Assembly: GCA_030425485.1 (NCBI GenBank)
Contig: JAUIAM010000023.1
Location: 5,001 to 67,769 of the forward strand
Origin: Verrucomicrobiia bacterium
GTDB lineage: Bacteria; Verrucomicrobiota; Verrucomicrobiia; Opitutales; Cerasicoccaceae
Direction: 5' to 3'
DNA length: 62,769 nt
Shown: positions 17,596 to 25,009 of the stretch, piece after piece
How the letters are laid out: each line of letters opens with the position of its first letter
Numbering within the stretch: position 1 is the stretch's first letter
The notes under the pieces: generated by a model
The model's input: the letters and a program-made list of their open reading frames with translations, nothing else
Databases searched by the model: none
What the model was told of the DNA's origin: nothing
Program-made: the position numbers and the translations under genes

Positions 17596-18336
17596 ATGCC
17601 AAAGGCGAAAACCATTATTGCCTATAAAGGCAACTGCGGCGGATGCCACTACCCCGATGCCGAAGCCTGCAAAGTCGAGGACCTGAGCGTCAGCTATGGA
17701 GCCAGCGGGCAACGCGCGCTCGATGGTATAACGCTGAATGTGGCCCGGGGGGAGCGGCTCGCACTCGTAGGCGACAACGGCTCGGGTAAGTCCACCCTGC
17801 TCAAGTCACTGGCCGGCCTGATCACGCCCAACGATGGCAGGGTGAAAGTCCTCGGCCATGTGGCCGGAGTCTGCCGCCATGAAGTCTCCTACCTGCCCCA
17901 GCGCAGCACCCTGGACTGGGACTTTCCCATTACGGTGCGCAACTTCGTCCTCACCGGCTCCTACGTGCGCCTGGGCTGGCTAATGCGCCCCGGCTCCAAA
18001 GAGCGCGAGCGCGCGGCCAAAGCCCTCGAACAAATGAATCTCCAGCCTCTGGCTCAACGCCAGATCGGCAGTCTCTCCGGGGGACAACAGCAGCGTGCCC
18101 TCGTGGCCCGCACCCTCCTCCACACAGCCGAGCTCTATCTGCTGGACGAGCCCTTTAACGCCGTCGACGCCTCCAGTCGCAACTTGATCTGGGATGCGCT
18201 GGACAGCCTGCGGGAGCAGAACTGCACCGTCGTCATGGCCACGCACGACATCGGGCACTTCCGCGAGCGTTTCGACCGGGTGGTCACGCTGGAGAACGGC
18301 CAAATCTGCGAGCAGTGTAATGAGCACGTTAACTGA
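17596..18336 (+). CDS. znuC: Zinc ABC transporter ATP-binding protein with terminal Cys/His motifs
   Basis: 246 residues. Walker A is LVGDNGSGKSTLLKSL, the signature is SLSGGQQQRALVARTL, Walker B is LYLLDEPF and the switch His is in MATHDIGHF. It energises zinc import through ZnuB. Unusually, the N-terminus carries C14-x2-C17-H18-x6-C25 before the ABC core, and the C-terminus carries C238-x2-C241-x2-H244. Together these could form a metal site in the cytosol, which would suit feedback control by zinc, but this is inference. Only 3 nt separate it from znuA, and it overlaps znuB by 17 bp. Confidence 0.92.
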   Translation: MPKAKTIIAYKGNCGGCHYPDAEACKVEDLSVSYGASGQRALDGITLNVARGERLALVGDNGSGKSTLLKSLAGLITPNDGRVKVLGHVAGVCRHEVSYLPQRSTLDWDFPITVRNFVLTGSYVRLGWLMRPGSKERERAAKALEQMNLQPLAQRQIGSLSGGQQQRALVARTLLHTAELYLLDEPFNAVDASSRNLIWDALDSLREQNCTVVMATHDIGHFRERFDRVVTLENGQICEQCNEHVN

Positions 18337-19135
18337 ACCCTTCAGCTATCCCTTTATGCAGCAGGCGCTGGTCGCCGTCCTGCTGGCGGGGCTGAACTGC
18401 GCGCTCATCGGCACCTACGTTGTCCTGCGGCGGATGTCCTTCCTCGGGGGCGCGCTGGGGCACACCATTTTACCCGGCGTAGCCTTCGCCTTTCTCAAGG
18501 GCTTCAACCTATTCCTCGGCGCCCTCGGGGCCAGCCTGCTGACCGCGCTCGGCGTGGCCGCCCTATCCTCCCAGAAGCGAGTGCGCGAGGACACCGCCAT
18601 CGGCGTCGTGCTGGCGGGCATGTTTGCCCTCGGCGTGCTCCTCATGAGCATGGCCGACTCCAGCCGCGACTTTAGCGCCATCGTTTTTGGCAGCGTGCTG
18701 GGCGTGACGGCAAGCGACTTGATCCTCGTGGCCAGCGTGACTGCCATCCTGCTCATTACGCTGGTCCTCTACCACAAAGAGCTGGAGCTCTCCTCGCTCG
18801 ACCCGGAGTACGCGCGGGTGATCGGTATCAACCCCAACCGCATGCGCCTGCTGGTGCTTGTGCTGGCCTCGCTGGCGGTCGTTTCTGCTGTGCAGGTCAT
18901 CGGCGCGCTGCTGACCATCGCGCTGCTCATAACCCCGGCAGCCTGCGGTGCCCTCATGATGAAGAGTGTATTCAAAATCATGATACACGGCTCCATCGTA
19001 GCCATGATCTCCGGCTACGCCGGGCTCACACTCTCGTACTACTACGATGTCTCATCCGGCGCCTGCATCGTGCTCGTGGCCACCGGTATTTTTCTCATCA
19101 CCTGGCTCTACCGTCTGGTTCGCCGGGGGAATTAG
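18320..19135 (+). CDS. znuB: Zinc ABC transporter permease
   Basis: 271 residues from MSTLTEPFSYPFMQQAL, with about eight membrane helices of the ABC-3 family (ZnuB/TroC/MntB). Typical blocks are CALIGTYVVLRRMSFLGGALGHTILPG near the start and LSSLDPEYARVIGINP, the coupling region, near residue 160. It forms the inner-membrane channel for Zn(II). The start lies inside the znuC 3' end (17-bp overlap); the longer frame start at 18194 is rejected. No clear terminator follows before the MITE-like element. Confidence 0.92.
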   Translation: MSTLTEPFSYPFMQQALVAVLLAGLNCALIGTYVVLRRMSFLGGALGHTILPGVAFAFLKGFNLFLGALGASLLTALGVAALSSQKRVREDTAIGVVLAGMFALGVLLMSMADSSRDFSAIVFGSVLGVTASDLILVASVTAILLITLVLYHKELELSSLDPEYARVIGINPNRMRLLVLVLASLAVVSAVQVIGALLTIALLITPAACGALMMKSVFKIMIHGSIVAMISGYAGLTLSYYYDVSSGACIVLVATGIFLITWLYRLVRRGN

Positions 19136-19171
19136 AGCAGTTTAAATAAAGTAGTAGCCTCGTTGAACTCT

Positions 19172-19200
19172 GTATTTTTACCACGGATCACACAGATGCT
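19172..19200. repeat. Intergenic repeat, family B copy 1
   Basis: The segment contains ACCACGGATCACACAGATGC preceded by a T-rich run. A near-identical block with one substitution occurs at 34671-34702. The MITE-like element starts at its end. Confidence 0.6.
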
Positions 19201-19365
19201 CTAGGCTGTGTCTTCAAATTAAGAAACGAGGGAAAAAGAGGTAATTTTGAGGATTTTTTCGGCTTTCGAAGTGGTGTGAATCCAGATTCATGAACTGAGA
19301 AAACGGAAAAAGACGCGAAAAGACCCTTTTCTACCGACCTTGATGAATTTGAAGACACGGCCTAG
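19201..19365. mobile_element. MITE-like element, long copy (165 bp)
   Basis: The ends are inverted repeats: left CTAGGCTGTGTCTTCAAATT (19201-19220) and right AATTTGAAGACACGGCCTAG (19346-19365), 19 of 20 positions complementary. Both ends carry CTAG, which may be a duplicated target. There is no coding capacity, so it would depend on a transposase elsewhere. A 9-bp direct repeat GGAAAAAGA occurs internally at 19231-19239 and 19305-19313. A shorter copy lacking exactly the 74 bp between these repeats is at 24412-24502. Confidence 0.75.
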
Positions 19366-19428
19366 GGGTAGCGACCAGCGGGAGCGTAGGGGCGAAGCCC
19401 CTCAAACGGGTCAAGCGTCGCGCGCTTG

Positions 19429-21951
19429 TCAGCGCCATTCGTGCTTGGGGTAGCGACCGCGTAATTCCTTTTTCACGTTCTCGTAGGAGGTCTGCCAGAA
19501 GGCGTCGAGGTCAGTCGTAAGCTGGGCCGGTCGCCCATTGGGGGCAAGCAGCTCGGCCAGCAACTTGTAGCGACCACTGCAAATCGCGAGCTGGCTGTGG
19601 GGCAGATCGTAGAAGTCCTGCAGCTTGCTCGAGACGATAGCGCGGTCGTCCTCATAGCGGATGAGCACGGCACGCCCCCGGCGCGGAAGCTTTATCTCCT
19701 GCGGCACGAGGCTGTCCATCGCGGCGGCCTGCTCCTGCGTCAGCCAATCCCGCACAAAGGGCCAGGTCTCGGCGTTGCGCAGTTCCTTGGCACTGACTTT
19801 GCCGTGGCAGATTTGCTCCAAAATCATGAGGCGGCCCTCTTCGTCCAGCGGCTCGATGTCGAGTTCCGGGCAATGCACGGCGGCAAAGTTTACCCGCGCA
19901 ATCCAACGCTCGACCTTGGCGTCCCAGCTCTTGAGTTCGACCCTTCCGGCGTGAATCTCGCGGGCCAAAATACGTGCAGCCGCGTCGCGGTCGGGTTCGC
20001 CGTTCTCGTCGCGGTAGAGTACGAGGTCGCGAAACCGCGTCAGGGTGTGCTGCTCCACGCGTTTAAAATCCGCATCATAAACAGTCTCGTCCACGTCGGA
20101 AAAATCATCCGGAAAAAGCTCTTCCAGCCAGGACTCCTCCACCTCCGTGGCCAGACTGAGGAAGACCGTGACCTCCCCGCGGGCCTGGATCTCGTCAATC
20201 TCAGCCGCCACGAACAAGGGGGCATCCCGCAGCGCGCTCTCACGTCGCAGTTCCCCCCGGCGGCCATGCACGAGGTCGCAGCGGAGCGTCCCGCGGTCCA
20301 GGCGTTTGGCCAGTTGGTCGGAAAAAGCGATGAGCAGGCAGCGGCGCACGGCCACCTCGTCGAGCGGCATCTGCGATACATCCAGCCCCTGCCCCTGAGC
20401 CAGACGCAGGAACTGCTGAGCGCCGCGCTCGGCCTCACGTGCGGCTCCGGCGTGGATGCCCCACTGCTTGCAGAAGCCCATAGTATAGTTTTGCTTGCGG
20501 GCCATGCTCCAGGCTCGCAGGAGGTGGAAAAAGTCCGAGTTCGTATCCCCGAGCAAGTCCTCACGCTCTTCCCGGCGACGCTTGTCCTTGAGCGGCATGA
20601 GAAGGTTCCGGCCTTGGGCAATCGCCGCGATGTGCGCGATGTGCCAGACGCAGCCCAGCTCCTCCGCTGCCAGGAAGAGCCGCGCGTAACGCGGGTGCGT
20701 CGGAAAGCTGGCCATGCGCCGCCCGGTCTCGGTCAAAGTGCCCTCTGCGGCCAACGCGCCGAGGTCCTGCAAAAGTGTGACGGCCCGCGCGAGCGCTTTT
20801 TCCTCCGGCAGTTCAAACCAGGGGAAAGCCGCGAGGTCGCTATACCCCGCCAGCTTGAGCGTGAGTACGGTTTCGGCCAGATCGATGCGCTGAATCTCTG
20901 GCGTCTCGCGCGGGGCACGGTGCTCGTGGTCACGCTGTGTCCACAGGCGCAGGCAGATGCCCGGTGCGGTGCGCCCGGCGCGGCCGGCGCGTTGCTCGGC
21001 GGAAGCCTGGCTGATTTTCTCGATAAGCAGGGTGTTGATCCCACGGTGCGGGTCAAAGCGGGCCACGCGGGCCAGCCCGGCGTCCACCACGATGCGCACC
21101 CCGTCGATGGTGAGCGAGGTTTCCGCCACATTCGTGGCCACGACGATTTTCCGCTTACCATAGCGAGCCACGGCAGCGTCCTGCTCCTGCGGGGGCAGCT
21201 CACCATGCAGCGGCAGTACGATAAAGTCCTTCAGCGAACGCTGAGCCTGAAGCTCGTCCAGGGTCTTCCGGATCTCGTACGCGCCGGGCATGAAGACCAG
21301 CACATCTCCCTCGGGCTCCTCCGCCACCAGGCGCGAAATTTCCCTCGCCGTGCGCTCCCAGACCGGGGCCTCCCCGCCGCTGTAGCGCACCTCGATCGGG
21401 AAAAGCCGCCCCTCGGCGTTGAGCTTGGCGCAGTCACCGAGGTAACGCGCGAGCTGCTCCGTCTCCAGCGTGGCAGACATGACGACCAGCTTCAGGTCCG
21501 CCCGGGAGCGCTCCTGCAATTGCCTGGCCATGGCGATGCCAAGGTCACCGTGCAGATGCCGCTCGTGGAATTCGTCAAAGACGATGGCCCCGACGTTGAG
21601 CAGCTCCGGATCGCTCAGCATCATGCGCAGGAGAATGCCCTCCGTGACGAACTTGATCCGCGTCTGCGGCCCAAACACGCGGTCAAAGCGGATGTGAAAG
21701 CCGACCTCCTCGCCGAGCTTTACCCCGCGCTCCTCGGCCACGCGGCGAGCCAGCATGCGGGCGGCCAGACGACGCGGCTGCAAAACGATGACTTCCTGAC
21801 CGCTGGCAATGAGCCCCTCGTCGATCAGCATCTGGGGGACCTGAGTGGACTTACCCGAGCCCGTCGGGGCGGAGAGAACGGCGCGGTTACCCGTGCTCAG
21901 GGCTTGAGCGAGGTCAGCGCGCAGGGCTTCGATGGGGAGATTACTCGGCAT
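19429..21951 (-). CDS. hrpB: ATP-dependent helicase HrpB
   Basis: 840 residues, normal for HrpB, a DEAH-box (DExH) superfamily 2 helicase. Motif I is LSAPTGSGKSTQVPQ, motif II is FDEFHERHL (DEFH), motif III is VMSATLE. The helicase C-terminal domain follows with TNVAETSLTIDGVR and SAEQRAGRAGRTAPGICLRLW. The HrpB-specific C-terminal region completes the protein, with DLPHSQLAICSGR and AQLTTDLDAFW near the end. The cellular role of HrpB is poorly defined. It is convergent with znuB; the MITE lies just beyond its stop. Confidence 0.92.
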   Translation of the reverse strand: MPSNLPIEALRADLAQALSTGNRAVLSAPTGSGKSTQVPQMLIDEGLIASGQEVIVLQPRRLAARMLARRVAEERGVKLGEEVGFHIRFDRVFGPQTRIKFVTEGILLRMMLSDPELLNVGAIVFDEFHERHLHGDLGIAMARQLQERSRADLKLVVMSATLETEQLARYLGDCAKLNAEGRLFPIEVRYSGGEAPVWERTAREISRLVAEEPEGDVLVFMPGAYEIRKTLDELQAQRSLKDFIVLPLHGELPPQEQDAAVARYGKRKIVVATNVAETSLTIDGVRIVVDAGLARVARFDPHRGINTLLIEKISQASAEQRAGRAGRTAPGICLRLWTQRDHEHRAPRETPEIQRIDLAETVLTLKLAGYSDLAAFPWFELPEEKALARAVTLLQDLGALAAEGTLTETGRRMASFPTHPRYARLFLAAEELGCVWHIAHIAAIAQGRNLLMPLKDKRRREEREDLLGDTNSDFFHLLRAWSMARKQNYTMGFCKQWGIHAGAAREAERGAQQFLRLAQGQGLDVSQMPLDEVAVRRCLLIAFSDQLAKRLDRGTLRCDLVHGRRGELRRESALRDAPLFVAAEIDEIQARGEVTVFLSLATEVEESWLEELFPDDFSDVDETVYDADFKRVEQHTLTRFRDLVLYRDENGEPDRDAAARILAREIHAGRVELKSWDAKVERWIARVNFAAVHCPELDIEPLDEEGRLMILEQICHGKVSAKELRNAETWPFVRDWLTQEQAAAMDSLVPQEIKLPRRGRAVLIRYEDDRAIVSSKLQDFYDLPHSQLAICSGRYKLLAELLAPNGRPAQLTTDLDAFWQTSYENVKKELRGRYPKHEWR

Positions 21952-22048
21952 GTAAAGCGGTGATTCTAATCACTACCGCACCACGGAGCGCAATGGGCAA
22001 TTCACTGAGGGCTGGAGAATTTCCACCGCCCGCTTTCGCCAACCAGGC

Positions 22049-22083
22049 AAAAAAACGCCGGGGCCCCCTGAAAGAGCCCCGGC
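22049..22083 (-). terminator. Intrinsic terminator of the hsp20 genes
   Basis: On the minus strand GCCGGGGC pairs with GCCCCGGC around a 11-nt loop, followed by G and seven T residues. It lies about 100 nt beyond the stop of the downstream hsp20 gene. It is a classical rho-independent signal. Confidence 0.85.
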
Positions 22084-22185
22084 TGCTGTTACTACTACTG
22101 CTACTGTTATATGTTACTGCCACCTATAAGAAGCAGCACATGTCTCCTTTATTCCATTGCTATGCCTTGAAAATTTCCGGCTCGT

Positions 22186-22563
22186 CTACTGCACCTCGAT
22201 CGAGCGCGGCTTGGCCTCTTCGGCCTTGGGCAGGGTAAGGGTCAGGACCCCGTTTTCGACCTTGGCGGTGATCTTGCCCGCATCAATCGGCACGTTGAGC
22301 TGGAGTCGTAGTCGGTAGTCCTCGCGGGAAATCTCCCGTCGAAGGGGCTTCCAGCCTTCCGGCACCTGAGTGTCTGCGCGATGGGCGGTAATGTCCAGCG
22401 TGTCGTCCTCGTAGCCGATTTCGACGCCGTGCTTGTTCACGCCCGGTACATTGACCTCGACCACGTAGCTGTCGTCAGTCTGCGAGCTGGTAAACCACGG
22501 TTTGCGGTAAGCCTTCTGCTCGGCGTGTTGTGTGTTTTCACGTTCCTGGGTCTGGGTGCTCAT
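22186..22563 (-). CDS. Small heat shock protein, Hsp20 family
   Basis: 125 residues. The alpha-crystallin domain spans about 25-120, with YVVEVNVPGVNKHGVEI, DDTLDITAHR and the strand ENGVLTLTLPKAEEAKPRSI. It is an ATP-independent holdase chaperone in the cytosol. A strong Shine-Dalgarno site (AAAGGAGA) sits 9 nt before the ATG, rare in this window. It is second in a two-gene hsp20 unit, 41 nt after the first, and is followed by an intrinsic terminator. Confidence 0.92.
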   Translation of the reverse strand: MSTQTQERENTQHAEQKAYRKPWFTSSQTDDSYVVEVNVPGVNKHGVEIGYEDDTLDITAHRADTQVPEGWKPLRREISREDYRLRLQLNVPIDAGKITAKVENGVLTLTLPKAEEAKPRSIEVQ

Positions 22564-22604
22564 AATGTAAGTCTCCTTTGATAAATGTGTTATGTGTTTA
22601 GTGA

Positions 22605-22994
22605 TTAGTTGACGCTGATTGTGCGCGGCTTGGCCTGCTCGGCCTTGGGCAGCGTCACGGTGAGGATGCCGTCTTGGAAGGAAGCGCTGATCTGCTCGCG
22701 GTCGACGCCCTCGGGCACGCGAACGGAGCGCTGGTAGCTGAAGGTGTGCTCGCTCTCGCCCTGCTTGACCAGATGGTTGGCGCTGAGGCTGAGCACGTCG
22801 CGGTCGTACTCGAGTTTGACGTCGTCCTTCTTCACGCCGGGCAGCTCGGCCTTGACGTAGAAGTTGTCCGCATCCTCGTAGAAGTCAGCCGCGGGCGCGT
22901 TGCTAAAGCCCCGGCGCGGGAAGCTCAGGTCGAAGAAGTGGTCAAACTGCTTCAGGGCTTCGTTTAAGGGATGGTAACGGGTAATGAAGTTCAT
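22605..22994 (-). CDS. Small heat shock protein, Hsp20 family
   Basis: 129 residues with an alpha-crystallin domain (about 30-125): DFYEDADNFYVKAELPGVKKDDVKLEY is followed by the C-terminal DGILTVTLPKAEQAKPRTISV. It differs enough from the downstream paralogue (different N-terminal arm, FSYQRSVRVPEGVD loop) to suggest the two form distinct or mixed oligomers. AAGGA lies 8 nt before the ATG. It is the promoter-proximal gene of the pair. Confidence 0.92.
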   Translation of the reverse strand: MNFITRYHPLNEALKQFDHFFDLSFPRRGFSNAPAADFYEDADNFYVKAELPGVKKDDVKLEYDRDVLSLSANHLVKQGESEHTFSYQRSVRVPEGVDREQISASFQDGILTVTLPKAEQAKPRTISVN

Positions 22995-23041
22995 GGTCGT
23001 ATTCCTTGGTTAAGGGTTGATGTTGTTTTTCAGGCCTAATA

Positions 23042-23058
23042 ATGCAGGTAGAATGCCA
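23042..23058 (-). promoter_or_regulatory. Possible sigma54-like promoter upstream of the hsp20 pair
   Basis: On the minus strand TTGGCATTCTACCTGCA has GG and GC spaced by 10 nt, as in -24/-12 promoters (TGGCAC-N5-TTGCA), with mismatches at three less critical positions. It lies about 50 nt before the first hsp20 ATG. It may be a chance match. Confidence 0.25.
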
Positions 23059-23078
23059 AGGATTAAGTTTTCACTATA

Positions 23079-23095
23079 CCATTGAATAACAATGG
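23079..23095. promoter_or_regulatory. Inverted repeat upstream of the hsp20 pair
   Basis: CCATTG (23079-23084) and CAATGG (23090-23095) are perfect arms around AATAA. It is located about 85 bp upstream of the hsp20 start and may be a regulator site. It is not a CIRCE element (TTAGCACTC-N9-GAGTGCTAA). Confidence 0.3.
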
Positions 23096-23121
23096 CTTAC
23101 ACCTCACCCAGCTCGCAACGA

Positions 23122-23191
23122 ATTGAGTAATTTTGACACACCCAACAATCACCTCGACACAACCAACCCACGGATTGAGACATTTTGACCC
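23122..23191. repeat. Imperfect direct repeat pair between hsp20 and slyX
   Basis: ATTGAGTAATTTTGACACAC near 23122 and ATTGAGACATTTTGACCCAC near 23173 share ATTGAG and ATTTTGAC, about 51 bp apart. They lie in the divergent region between hsp20 and slyX and could be paired binding sites. Confidence 0.3.
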
Positions 23192-23244
23192 ACGCTGCCG
23201 CGTTACGCTTGCCAAGTGAAAATGCTGTGCCATGGTTTCCCCCT

Positions 23245-23448
23245 ATGTCCGACACCGACGAACGGCTCGCGAAGCTCGAATCCCGCCTGGCCTACCTGGA
23301 GCGCCACCTGGAGCAGCAGGACCGCGAAATGCTCAAGCAATCCGAGCACCTCAAGCTCCTGACCCGCGAGTTCACCAAACTCAAGGACAAGACAGAAGAC
23401 TTGGCCGAGGGGAAATCCCTGCCCCAGGAAAAGCCGCCGCATTATTAA
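23245..23448 (+). CDS. slyX: SlyX family protein
   Basis: 67 residues from MSDTDERLAKLESRLAYLER. The sequence is nearly all coiled coil (about 4-55) and ends in the PPHY of the SlyX family, whose members are short cytosolic coiled-coil proteins of unknown function. The longer frame from 23185 adds residues not seen in the family. It precedes the rhomboid gene by 40 nt in the same direction. Note the final QEKPPHY, the family hallmark. Confidence 0.8.
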   Translation: MSDTDERLAKLESRLAYLERHLEQQDREMLKQSEHLKLLTREFTKLKDKTEDLAEGKSLPQEKPPHY

Positions 23449-23488
23449 GGAACACATCCTGCTCCAACCGTTCCCAGTAGATTCGCGC

Positions 23489-24250
23489 ATGTCCGACCAG
23501 CCCTACAACTACCAGCCCCAGCCCAAGACTTTGTCTGCCTTCCCCAAGGTGGTCAAAGCCCTGCTCTTGGCCAATGTCGTCATCTTTGGCCTGCAGCAGA
23601 TCCCCTCGCTGACGCTTTTTCTGCAAAACACCTTCGCCCTGCAGTCGCTGATGAACAAGTTGCAGGCGGGCAACGGCATGCTGATCGCAAACCTGCCCAG
23701 CTTCCACCCCTGGCAACTCATCACCTACGGGTTTCTGCACGGCGGCATTGCGCACCTGCTTTTTAACATGTTTGCGCTCTGGATGTTCGGCTCGGTCATC
23801 GAGAAGGTCTGGGGCTCGAAGCGTTTCCTCTTCTACTATCTGGTCTGCGTGGCCGGGGCGGCGCTGGCCCAGTTGCTGGTCATGTATATCCGCACAAAGA
23901 TGCTCATGGCCTCGCCCGAAGAGTACACCTCCATCCACGAGATCATCTACCAGTTTCGCGTCATCAATGTCCCCACGGTGGGCGCTTCGGGCGGCGTGTT
24001 CGGGCTCTTGCTGGCCTTTGGCATGATGTTCCCCCGCCAGCCCATTTACTTCGCCTTCATCCCCGCCCCCATCCCGGCCAAGTGGTTCGTGCTCGGCTAC
24101 GGCGCGATCGAGCTTTTCATGGGCGTGACCGGCACGATGGCCGGCGTGGCCCACTTCGCCCACCTCGGCGGCATGCTCTTCGGCTTCGTGCTCATCCAGT
24201 ACTGGCTGGGCAAACTCCCGTGGAAGCCACCCCCGGGCAAACTGTTTTAA
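23489..24250 (+). CDS. Rhomboid family intramembrane serine protease
   Basis: 253 residues, about six membrane helices. The catalytic Ser167 is in VGASGGVFGLL and the catalytic His225 in AHFAHLGGML. The oxyanion and structural motif HLLFNMFALWMFG follows the conserved HGGIAH in the second helix. A larger than usual loop (about 135-160) separates helices 3 and 4. Rhomboids cleave transmembrane helices of partner proteins in the inner membrane; the substrate is unknown. The ATG at 23489 lacks a Shine-Dalgarno site. Confidence 0.9.
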   Translation: MSDQPYNYQPQPKTLSAFPKVVKALLLANVVIFGLQQIPSLTLFLQNTFALQSLMNKLQAGNGMLIANLPSFHPWQLITYGFLHGGIAHLLFNMFALWMFGSVIEKVWGSKRFLFYYLVCVAGAALAQLLVMYIRTKMLMASPEEYTSIHEIIYQFRVINVPTVGASGGVFGLLLAFGMMFPRQPIYFAFIPAPIPAKWFVLGYGAIELFMGVTGTMAGVAHFAHLGGMLFGFVLIQYWLGKLPWKPPPGKLF

Positions 24251-24274
24251 GCGGGCGGGCTAGCGTGATGTTAG

Positions 24275-24329
24275 CTTAGTTAGTTCCTGTCTAAATTATT
24301 TCACCGCAAAGCACACAAAGAGCGCAAAG
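24275..24329. repeat. Intergenic repeat, family A copy 1
   Basis: Core TTAGTTCCTGTCTAAATTAT followed by TTCACCGCAAAG and several CAAAG units. Related copies are at 24514-24570 and 34579-34635. Confidence 0.6.
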
Positions 24330-24411
24330 TAATCCCACAGGCCGGTATGCTCTGCCTTAAACGCTTTGCGCGCTCTGCGAGAGTTAATGAAGTATCGCTT
24401 AAATATTACTG

Positions 24412-24502
24412 CTAGGCCGTGTCTTCAAATTAAGAAACGAGGGAAAAAGACGCGAAAAGACCCTTTTCTACCGACCTTGATGAATTTGAAGACACGGCCT
24501 AG
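24412..24502. mobile_element. MITE-like element, short copy (91 bp)
   Basis: Terminal inverted repeats CTAGGCCGTGTCTTCAAATT (24412-24431) and its exact complement (24483-24502) are perfect over 20 bp. Apart from one base in the left end, the sequence equals the 165-bp copy at 19201-19365 minus the 74 bp between its two GGAAAAAGA repeats. It has no coding capacity. Confidence 0.75.
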
Positions 24503-24513
24503 GGTCCTGTTAG

Positions 24514-24570
24514 CTTAGGTCGTGTCTAAGCGATTTCACCGCAAAGGCGCAAAGACGCAGTGAGCTTCAG
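24514..24570. repeat. Intergenic repeat, family A copy 2
   Basis: CTTAGGTCGTGTCTAAGCGA then TTTCACCGCAAAGGCGCAAA and GACGCAGTGAGCTTCAG. It is the closest match in the window to copy 3 at 34579, sharing the AGCTTCAG end. Confidence 0.6.
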
Positions 24571-24721
24571 GTGCAATCTTACCCCTGGCAATGCCCTCTG
24601 CCCTTTTGGCTGTTTTGTGCCTTTTTGTGGCTATTCACTTAGGCAAAGAACTTGGCTAACGGCACACCGATAGACTCGGAATCATCTGTGTGCATCTGAC
24701 TAATCTGCGGAAAAAGCTGCC

Positions 24722-25009
24722 TTATGATGCCCCAGGCAGGGGCTTGAGCTCGACCCAGGTCGCCCCCCAGGAGCCCGCCGTTTCGTCGCAGAGGCGAAAC
24801 CCGCTCACGTAGTCGAGCTTACGCAGCTTGGCGTGGACCGTCTCGCGCAGCGTCCCGGTGCCCTTGCCATGGATCACCCGCACGCGGAGGATGCTGCGCT
24901 CGCGGCACTCCTCAAAGTAGGCGGGCAGGAGCTCGCCGATGTCCTGCGGGCGAAAGGTGTGCAGGTCCAGCTCGTCGGTAATCGGAATTTCAACCGGCTC
25001 TTCATCCAT
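24722..25009 (-). CDS. Smr domain protein (stand-alone)
   Basis: 95 residues forming essentially one Smr domain, the module found at the C-terminus of MutS2. Motifs are [14 protein letters not shown] (LDLHG-type) and [18 protein letters not shown] (HGKGxGxLR). Smr domains have nuclease or nucleic-acid binding activity. No MutS core is attached, and none is nearby. Its ATG overlaps the rmuC stop by 8 bp (ATGGATGA), so both are co-translated. Confidence 0.88.
   Translation of the reverse strand: MDEEPVEIPITDELDLHTFRPQDIGELLPAYFEECRERSILRVRVIHGKGTGTLRETVHAKLRKLDYVSGFRLCDETAGSWGATWVELKPLPGAS

Larger units (their letters stand above)
19136..19428. other. Intergenic region carrying a degenerate repeat and a MITE-like element
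   Basis: No gene is seen between znuB and the convergent hrpB. The region contains a copy of an intergenic repeat (19172-19200, ACCACGGATCACACAGATGC type) directly abutting a 165-bp element with terminal inverted repeats (19201-19365), then a short GC-rich tail before the hrpB stop. Confidence 0.7.
24251..24721. other. Repeat-rich intergenic region
   Basis: No gene is seen in these 471 bases. It contains two copies of intergenic repeat family A (24275-24329 and 24514-24570) flanking the short MITE-like copy (24412-24502). The 3' part (24661-24720) has ATCTGTGTGCATCTGACTAA and AATCTGCGG, resembling the tail of family B. It separates the rhomboid gene from the convergent Smr-rmuC pair. Confidence 0.7.

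Noticed and set aside
17635-17680. CxxCH motif in ZnuC as a cytochrome c haem site
   Set aside because: The protein is a cytosolic ABC ATPase without a signal peptide, so covalent haem attachment is not expected. Metal binding is the better reading.
19597-21963. 788-codon open frame on the plus strand
   Set aside because: It is wholly antisense to hrpB, whose protein has complete helicase motifs. The translation looks like a GC-rich mirror frame with no family features.
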